Part shown: positions 58,532 to 64,000 of the stretch, piece by piece
Numbering within the stretch: the first letter of the stretch is position 1
Layout of the letters: each line of letters opens with the position of its first letter
NCBI RefSeq assembly: GCF_003050835.1
Contig: NZ_QAOJ01000012.1
Coordinates: forward strand, 124,001 to 188,000
Direction: 5' to 3'
Length of the DNA stretch: 64,000 nucleotides
Source: Pseudomonas sp. GV071
GTDB lineage: Bacteria; Pseudomonadota; Gammaproteobacteria; Pseudomonadales; Pseudomonadaceae
Program-made: the position numbers and the translations under genes
The notes under the pieces: model-generated
Told to the model about the DNA's origin: nothing
Seen by the model: only the letters and a program-made list of their open reading frames with translations
Databases searched by the model: none

Positions 58532-60277
58532 GTGACTTTCAGCACCCCTAATGCCGCTACCGGCAAACGTAAACGACTGCGTCAAACCCTGACCACCACC
58601 ACGACCGTACTGACCCTGTTGGCCGCCGGCCAGCTCTGGGCCTTCAGCCTCGACGATGTGGCAGAAAAGGCCAAAGCCCTGGCCGCACAGAAGTACGTGG
58701 TGCCCAAGAGCAACCTGCCCAGCGAGTTCAGCGACATGAAATTCGCCGACTACCAGAAGATCCGTTTTCGCCCCGAGAAGGCTGAGTGGCAGGACCTGCA
58801 AACGCCGTTCAAGTTGTCGTTCTATCACCAGGGCATGCACTTCAATACGCCGGTGAAGATCAACGAAGTCACCGCCACCACCGTCAGTGAAATCAAGTAC
58901 GACCCCAGCCGCTTCGATTTCGGCGACCTCAAGTTCGACGCCAAAGCCACCGAGCAATTGGGCTACGCCGGCTTTCGGGTGCTCTACCCGATCAACAAGG
59001 CCGATAAGCAGGACGAGATCATGACCCTGCTCGGGGCCAGCTATTTCCGCGTGGTCGGCAAGGGCCAGACCTACGGCCTGTCGGCGCGCGGCATGGCCAT
59101 CGATACCGCCCTGCCCTCGGGTGAAGAATTCCCGCACTTCAGCGAGTTCTGGATCGAGCGGCCCAAGCCCGGTGAGAAGCAGTTGGTGATCTACGCCCTG
59201 CTGGATTCGCCGCGTGCCACCGGCGCTTATCGCCTGGTGCTGCGCCCTGGTACCGACTCGGTGGTGGATGTGAAAACGCGCATGTACCTGCGCGAGAACG
59301 TCGCCCAGCTTGGTGTGGCGCCACTGACCAGCATGTTCCTGTTCGGCGCCAACCAGCCGCCGAAAACCCTCAACTACCGCCGCGAACTGCATGACTCCAG
59401 CGGCCTGTCGATTCATGCCGGCAATGACGAGTGGATCTGGCGGCCGCTGAACAATCCCAAGCACTTGGGCGTCAGCAGCTTTGCCGTGGAGAACCCTAAA
59501 GGCTTCGGTCTGCTGCAACGTGGCCGCGACTTCTCCCACTACGAAGACCTCGATGACCGCTACGACCAGCGCCCCAGTGCCTGGATCGAACCCCAGGGCG
59601 ATTGGGGCAAGGGCACGGTCAACCTGGTGGAGATTCCCACCGCCGATGAAACCAACGACAACATCGTCGCCTTCTGGAAACCGGCCGAGCTACCGGAAGC
59701 TGGCCAGCCCATCGACTTCAGCTACCGCCTGCACTGGAGCGCCGACGAGGCCTCGCTGGGTTCGCCGGAATTGGCCTCGGTGAAACAGACTCTGCGCTCC
59801 ACCGGCGATGTGAAGCAGTCCAACCTGATTCGCGAGCCCGATGGCAGCGTGGCGTTCCTGGTCGACTTCGAAGGCCCGGCACTCAAAGCCCTGCTCGAAG
59901 ATGCCCCGGTACGCAGCGAAATCAGCCTGGATGACAACGCCAAGCTGATGGAAAACAACGTGCGCTACAACCCGGAAACCAAGGGCTGGCGCCTGACCCT
60001 GCGGTTCAAGGTGAAAGACCCGAGCAAGCCGGTGGAAATGCGCGCCGCTCTGGTCAAGGACCTGCCGGTGGAAGTGCCGGCGGCGGTCGATGAAGAGCAG
60101 CCCAAAGCCAAACCGACGCCACCGCCAGCGCCACCCGCAGTTGCTGATGCCAGCGCCTCGGCCACGCCGACCAGCGCACCCGCGGCGCCGGTCAACGAGG
60201 ACCTGCCCGCACCGCCAGCGCCCCCTGTACAGGTGCTGAGCGAAACCTGGAGTAACCAGTTGCCCGCCGATGAATAA
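58532..60277 (+). CDS. opgG: Glucan biosynthesis protein G (osmoregulated periplasmic glucans)
   Basis: Encodes 581 residues from GTG 58532, which follows GAGGAGG. Signal peptide 'TTTTTVLTLLAAGQLWAFSL'. OpgG fold: 'YQKIRFRPEKAEWQ', 'FKLSFYHQGMHFNTPVKINEV', 'GYAGFRVLYPINKADKQDEIMTLLGASYFRVVGKGQTYGLSARGMAIDTALPSGEEFPHFSEFWIERP', 'FAVENPKGFGLLQRGRDFSHYEDLDDRYDQRPSAWIEPQGDWGKGTVNLVEIPT'. About 70 residues of Pro/Ala-rich tail follow the domain ('KPTPPPAPPAVADASASATP'), longer than in E. coli (511 residues). It acts in the periplasm on the glucan backbone. Overlaps opgH by eight bases. Confidence 0.95.
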   Translation: MTFSTPNAATGKRKRLRQTLTTTTTVLTLLAAGQLWAFSLDDVAEKAKALAAQKYVVPKSNLPSEFSDMKFADYQKIRFRPEKAEWQDLQTPFKLSFYHQGMHFNTPVKINEVTATTVSEIKYDPSRFDFGDLKFDAKATEQLGYAGFRVLYPINKADKQDEIMTLLGASYFRVVGKGQTYGLSARGMAIDTALPSGEEFPHFSEFWIERPKPGEKQLVIYALLDSPRATGAYRLVLRPGTDSVVDVKTRMYLRENVAQLGVAPLTSMFLFGANQPPKTLNYRRELHDSSGLSIHAGNDEWIWRPLNNPKHLGVSSFAVENPKGFGLLQRGRDFSHYEDLDDRYDQRPSAWIEPQGDWGKGTVNLVEIPTADETNDNIVAFWKPAELPEAGQPIDFSYRLHWSADEASLGSPELASVKQTLRSTGDVKQSNLIREPDGSVAFLVDFEGPALKALLEDAPVRSEISLDDNAKLMENNVRYNPETKGWRLTLRFKVKDPSKPVEMRAALVKDLPVEVPAAVDEEQPKAKPTPPPAPPAVADASASATPTSAPAAPVNEDLPAPPAPPVQVLSETWSNQLPADE

Positions 60278-62819
60278 GCCCGCCGCCATCACCGTCCGCG
60301 AATACTTGGCCCATCTGCCGCTGAGCGAAGACCAGCGCGCCGAGCTCAGTGGCAGTCGCTCGTTGCTGGAAGTGCACCGGCGCCTGGCCGCACAACCGGT
60401 GGCGGACAACCAGGCGGCGGTGCAGGCTTCGGTGGCGCAGCGTCTGACCTTGCTCAGCACCGATGCGCAGATGCTCGATAGCGATGCCGAGGGCCGCGTG
60501 CGCCTGAAAGCCACGCCGCCGATCAAACGCACCCGGGTGATTCCCGAGCCGTGGCGGACCAATGTGCTGGTGCGGTTGTGGCGCAACCTGCGCGGCAAGG
60601 AAAACCCGCCGGCGCCGCCGAAACGGCAACTGCCGTCGGCGCGTTGGCGGCATGTCGGTTCCCTGCGTCGTTACATCCTGCTGGTGCTGATGCTTGGCCA
60701 GACGCTGGTGGCGGGCTGGTACATGAAAGGCATCATGCCGTACCAGGGCTGGGCGTTTTTCGAGTGGGAAGAAGTGCGCCAGCAAACCCTGCTGCAGACC
60801 GCTACCCAGGTGCTGCCGTATTTCCTCCAAGGCAGCATTCTGCTGTTGTTCGGCATTCTGTTCTGCTGGGTGTCGGCGGGGTTCTGGACCGCACTGATGG
60901 GTTTTCTCGAACTGCTCACCGGGCGCGACAAATACCGCATCTCCGGAGCCAGCGCCGGTCACGAACCGATTGCCGCCGAGGCCCGCACCGCCATCGTCAT
61001 GCCGATCTGCAACGAGGACGTGGCGCGGGTGTTTGCCGGCCTGCGCGCCACCTATGAATCGGTGGCGGCCACCGGCGAGTTGCAGCACTTCGATTTTTTC
61101 GTGCTCAGCGACAGCAACGACGCCGACATTGCCGTGGCCGAGCAACAGGCCTGGCTGGATCTGTGCCGGGAAGCCCAGGGCTTCGGGCGAATTTTCTATC
61201 GCCGTCGACGCCGCCGGGTAAAACGCAAAAGCGGCAACCTCGACGACTTCTGCCGGCGCTGGGGCAGCGAGTACCGCTACATGGTGGTGCTGGATGCCGA
61301 CAGCGTGATGAGCGGCGACTGCCTGACCAGCCTGGTGCGTTTGATGGAAGCGACCCCAGACGCCGGCATCATCCAGACCGCGCCACGCGCCTCGGGCATG
61401 AACAGCTTGTATGCACGCATCCAGCAGTTCGCCACCCGCGTCTATGGGCCGTTGTTCACCGCCGGCCTGCACTTCTGGCAACTGGGCGAATCGCACTACT
61501 GGGGTCACAACGCGATTATCCGCATGCAGCCCTTTATCGAGCACTGCGCGCTGGCGCCGTTGCCCGGCAAGGGCGCGTTCGCCGGGGCGATTCTGTCCCA
61601 CGACTTTGTCGAGGCGGCGTTGATGCGCCGTGCCGGCTGGGGCGTGTGGATCGCCTATGACCTGCCTGGCAGCTACGAAGAGCTGCCGCCCAATCTGCTC
61701 GATGAGCTAAAACGCGACCGCCGCTGGTGCCACGGCAACCTGATGAACTTCCGCCTGTTCATGGTCAAGGGCATGCACCCGGTGCACCGCGCGGTGTTCC
61801 TGACCGGGGTGATGTCGTACCTGTCGGCGCCGCTGTGGTTCTTCTTTCTGCTGTTATCCACCGCCCTGCTGGCGACCAACACGCTGATGGAGCCGCAGTA
61901 CTTTATGGAGCCACGCCAGCTGTATCCGCTGTGGCCGCAGTGGCACCCGGAAAAAGCCGTGGCGCTGTTTTCCACTACCGTGGTGCTGCTGTTCCTGCCC
62001 AAGCTGCTGAGCGTGGTGCTGGTCTGGGCCAAAGGCGCCAAGGCCTATGGCGGTAAGCTGCGGGTAACCGCGTCAATGCTGCTGGAGATGCTCTTCTCGA
62101 TTCTGCTGGCGCCGGTGCGCATGCTGTTCCACACCCGTTTTGTGCTGGCGGCGTTTCTCGGTTGGGAAGCGGTGTGGCACTCGCCGAGCCGCGATGACGG
62201 CTCCACCAGTTGGCGCGAAGCCGCGGTACGTCACGGCCCGCAAACCCTGCTGGGGGTGTTGTGGACGGCGTTGGTGGCCTGGCTGAACCCGAGTTTTCTG
62301 TGGTGGCTGGCGCCGATTGTCGGCTCGCTGATGCTGTCGATTCCGCTGTCGGTGTTGTCCAGCCGGGTGGGCCTGGGGTTACGCGCCAAGGACGAGCAAC
62401 TGTTCCTGATCCCCGAGGAATACGCGCCTCCCAAAGAGTTGCTGGCCACCGACGAGTACAACCACGAAAACAACTGGCATGCCCTGCATAACGGCTTTGT
62501 GCATGCGGTGGTCGACCCCAAGCAGAACGCCCTCGCCTATGCGTTGGCTACGGCGCGTCACCGTCAGGCTGAGCCGCTGGAATGGCAGCGTACCGAGCAG
62601 GTGCGCCACGCCCTGAAAGTCGGCCCGCAGCAGTTGGACGGCAGTGCACGCATGGCCCTGCTCAGCGACCCGGTGGCGATGGCGCGGTTGCATGCCGCTG
62701 TGTGGGAAGAAGAAGAGCCGGGGGCCTGGATTCAGAGCTGGCGCGAGACGATAGCCAAAGATCCCCATGCGCCGTTGTTGCCGTTGCCGGCGGTGACGGG
62801 GAGTGCGGTGCCGGCGTAA
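60270..62819 (+). CDS. opgH: Glucosyltransferase H for osmoregulated periplasmic glucans
   Basis: Encodes 849 residues, the usual size. A cytoplasmic N-terminus, several helices (from 'YILLVLMLGQTLVAGWYMKGIMPYQGW'), the GT2 catalytic domain with 'TAIVMPICNEDVARVFAGLRATYES', 'FFVLSDSNDADIAVAEQQAWLDL', 'YMVVLDADSVMSGDCLTSLVRLM', 'DFVEAALMRRAGWGVWIAYDLPGSYEELPPNLLDELKRDRRWCHGNLMN' (QRRRW-like), and further helices. It polymerises beta-glucan from UDP-glucose across the inner membrane. Translation is coupled to opgG. Confidence 0.96.
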   Translation: MNKPAAITVREYLAHLPLSEDQRAELSGSRSLLEVHRRLAAQPVADNQAAVQASVAQRLTLLSTDAQMLDSDAEGRVRLKATPPIKRTRVIPEPWRTNVLVRLWRNLRGKENPPAPPKRQLPSARWRHVGSLRRYILLVLMLGQTLVAGWYMKGIMPYQGWAFFEWEEVRQQTLLQTATQVLPYFLQGSILLLFGILFCWVSAGFWTALMGFLELLTGRDKYRISGASAGHEPIAAEARTAIVMPICNEDVARVFAGLRATYESVAATGELQHFDFFVLSDSNDADIAVAEQQAWLDLCREAQGFGRIFYRRRRRRVKRKSGNLDDFCRRWGSEYRYMVVLDADSVMSGDCLTSLVRLMEATPDAGIIQTAPRASGMNSLYARIQQFATRVYGPLFTAGLHFWQLGESHYWGHNAIIRMQPFIEHCALAPLPGKGAFAGAILSHDFVEAALMRRAGWGVWIAYDLPGSYEELPPNLLDELKRDRRWCHGNLMNFRLFMVKGMHPVHRAVFLTGVMSYLSAPLWFFFLLLSTALLATNTLMEPQYFMEPRQLYPLWPQWHPEKAVALFSTTVVLLFLPKLLSVVLVWAKGAKAYGGKLRVTASMLLEMLFSILLAPVRMLFHTRFVLAAFLGWEAVWHSPSRDDGSTSWREAAVRHGPQTLLGVLWTALVAWLNPSFLWWLAPIVGSLMLSIPLSVLSSRVGLGLRAKDEQLFLIPEEYAPPKELLATDEYNHENNWHALHNGFVHAVVDPKQNALAYALATARHRQAEPLEWQRTEQVRHALKVGPQQLDGSARMALLSDPVAMARLHAAVWEEEEPGAWIQSWRETIAKDPHAPLLPLPAVTGSAVPA

Positions 62820-62830
62820 TGAAGATCAAA

Positions 62831-62896
62831 GGCTCGCGGCTGAAGCCCCTCCCACACAGATCTCGGTTTTTTGTGGGAGGGGCTTCAGCCGCGATG
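62831..62896. repeat. REPIN 7
   Basis: Inverted REP units CTCGCGGCTGAAGCCCCTCC and TGTGGGAGGGGCTTCAGCCGCG, between convergent genes. Confidence 0.88.
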
Positions 62897-62918
62897 TTTT
62901 TGATCGGTTGTAGGGGGC

Positions 62919-64000
62919 TCACACCAACGCCGACAACCGCACATCCGCGCCCAACACCCGCTGCAACTGCCCCGTGGCGGTGAACACCGGTACCGACACG
63001 GTGAAGCAGAACGCGTCGGTGGCCGAGGAGCGGTACACCGGGGTGATGTGGCTGCCCAATTGCTCAGCCACCGCGCGGAACCACGGCCGTTGTGCCCAGT
63101 TGCGGCCTTTGCAGCTGTCGCCCTTGGCCAAACCTGCGGCAAACACGTTCTCGCTCAGTTGCGTGCCGTCGCTGCCCACCAGGTAGAACAGCTCGAAACG
63201 CGGGTCGCGCTGCAAGGTGTCGCGCAGAAACTCTTCGGCCCGGCCCAATTCACCATGCAGCGCCGCTTCCATGGCCAGGCGTTCGACGCTGGCCTGCACC
63301 TCTTTGTGAATCTGCAAGCGAAAAGCGCCGAGGCCGTCGAGCAGTTTGTCGCCGCTGCTGCGCACTGCCTGGCTGTGGGTCAGCACCTGGCCGGCCTTGC
63401 CCAGCAGGTCGGCAGCAACCCCGGCGATGTTCTGCACGTCGCCATTGATGGCGTGCACGGCAATGCCGATCTGTTCGGTGCCGGCGGCGATATGGCCGAC
63501 CCGTTGGTCCAGTTGGTCCATGGCCGCGCGGGTGTGGCGCAGGTCTTCGCCCATGCGCGTCATGCCGTCACGGCCATCGGCGACGGCGCTGTGCATGTGT
63601 TGGCCGGCGGTGCCGAGCTGAGCCATGCCATCGCGAAACCGCTCAATGATCTGGCTGACTTTGCCGGTGGCCTCGGTGGTATGCCCGGCCAGGCGCCGCA
63701 CTTCATCGGCGACCACGGCAAAACCACGGCCATGCTCGCCCGCGCGTGCCGCTTCGATGGCGGCATTCAACGCCAGCAGGTTGGTCTGCTGGGAAATACT
63801 GGCGATCACCCCAAGCACCTGGCTGACTTCTTCCAGTTGGCCGACGAGCTGGGTAATCACCCCTTCCAGTTGGGTTTCGCTGGCGTCGATGGCATCCACC
63901 TGGCGCAGCACTTCGTCGCCAGTCTGCTGGCAACTGCGCAAGGTGCCGGAGACTTCCGCCGCCAGTTTCGCCACCTGGGCGGCGCCCGGCACCAGCTCGC
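62919..64000 (-). CDS. Methyl-accepting chemotaxis-like protein with C-terminal sensor region, 5' end outside window
   Basis: The frame is open to the right edge; 360 residues are visible. The part nearest the edge is the MCP signalling domain with the hairpin tip 'GVIASISQQTNLLALNAAIEAARAGEHGRGFAVVADEVRRLAG'. After ~175 residues of coiled coil comes a different ~130-residue module ('MEAALHGELGRAEEFLRDTLQRDPRFELFYLVGSDGTQLSENVFAAG', 'WAQRPWFRAVAEQLGSHITPVYRSSATDAFCFTVSVPVF') resembling a PDC/Cache sensor. A sensor placed after the signalling domain is unusual for an MCP. No CheR pentapeptide is seen. Ligand unknown. Confidence 0.88.
   Translation of the reverse strand, partial: ELVPGAAQVAKLAAEVSGTLRSCQQTGDEVLRQVDAIDASETQLEGVITQLVGQLEEVSQVLGVIASISQQTNLLALNAAIEAARAGEHGRGFAVVADEVRRLAGHTTEATGKVSQIIERFRDGMAQLGTAGQHMHSAVADGRDGMTRMGEDLRHTRAAMDQLDQRVGHIAAGTEQIGIAVHAINGDVQNIAGVAADLLGKAGQVLTHSQAVRSSGDKLLDGLGAFRLQIHKEVQASVERLAMEAALHGELGRAEEFLRDTLQRDPRFELFYLVGSDGTQLSENVFAAGLAKGDSCKGRNWAQRPWFRAVAEQLGSHITPVYRSSATDAFCFTVSVPVFTATGQLQRVLGADVRLSALV

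Overview
The window reads as a chromosomal segment of a Pseudomonas, most likely of the P. fluorescens lineage. The basis is high GC coding sequence, a full urtABCDE urea transporter, cioAB with its DUF2474 subunit, opgGH, zapE and rlmG, and seven REP/REPIN pairs of the 'TGTGGGAGGGGCTTCAGCCGCGAT' type. No rRNA, tRNA, CRISPR array, intact prophage or insertion sequence was seen. Gene content is mostly core or near-core. The least core-like stretch is about 1.77-2.82 kb, where a frameshifted phage-type HTH gene lies next to a Phd/ParE toxin-antitoxin pair.

Layout. 0-3.2 kb: an AraC/GlxA-type regulator cut by the window edge, a DUF2628 membrane protein, a Fur-like DNA-binding protein, the decayed HTH gene, the toxin-antitoxin pair and a small protein. 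3.2-7.3 kb: an iron-uptake signalling system (TonB receptor with STN domain, FecR anti-sigma, FecI sigma) with two Fur-box candidates. 7.4-9.5 kb: an Rrf2 regulator divergent from an NDH-2-like flavoprotein, with two nearly identical 16-bp operator candidates. 9.5-12.0 kb: PAP2 phosphatase, Ais-like histidine phosphatase and an LprI/MliC lysozyme-inhibitor protein. 12.1-20 kb: secreted alpha/beta hydrolase, CNB-MscS channel, LysR regulator, ABC-2 exporter with its own LysR, and a YcaC-like hydrolase. 20-36.5 kb: SOS-type polB, GFA-like enzyme, nitronate monooxygenase, MFS/TetR pair, EamA and TauE/SafE transporters, FKBP, a membrane protein group including a 23-residue protein, HAD dehalogenase with LysR, GNAT, GST, an rRNA-type methyltransferase and a chemoreceptor. 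36.5-42.8 kb: a candidate SOS-linked small RNA, then the urea ABC transporter with NtrC and sigma-54 sites. 42.9-54.3 kb: class II aldolase, class III aminotransferase, ferredoxin-NADP reductase, SDR, ZapE, RlmG, the CioAB oxidase, a 265-bp inverted-repeat element and an MFS exporter. 54.4-64 kb: a PaoABC-type molybdenum hydroxylase, opgGH for osmoregulated periplasmic glucans, and a chemoreceptor-like protein cut by the right edge.

How the genes work together. The strongest unexpected signal is a 42-bp element found three times, always in the same orientation to the gene it precedes: upstream of the alpha/beta hydrolase (12.1 kb), of the lysR-ABC exporter operon (18.6 kb) and of the ycaC-like gene (19.9 kb). 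It carries three TGCA motifs at fixed spacing (8 and 13 bases) followed by CTGTCTATTC. This suggests a small LysR regulon (hydrolase, exporter, second hydrolase) controlled by the LysR at 17.6-18.5 kb. A second signal is a LexA-type box sitting exactly in the spacer of a minus-strand promoter at 36.6 kb, followed by two perfect hairpins and a U-tract: a candidate SOS-controlled RNA of about 75 nt.

Repeats are a marked feature. Three families of palindromic intergenic repeats occur (REPINs, C/G-rich 'CCCTCTCCC' elements and 'GTTGGG...CCCAAC' elements), and in at least two places they supply the stop codon and last residues of the neighbouring protein. All functional assignments come from reading the sequence by eye; no database search was run.
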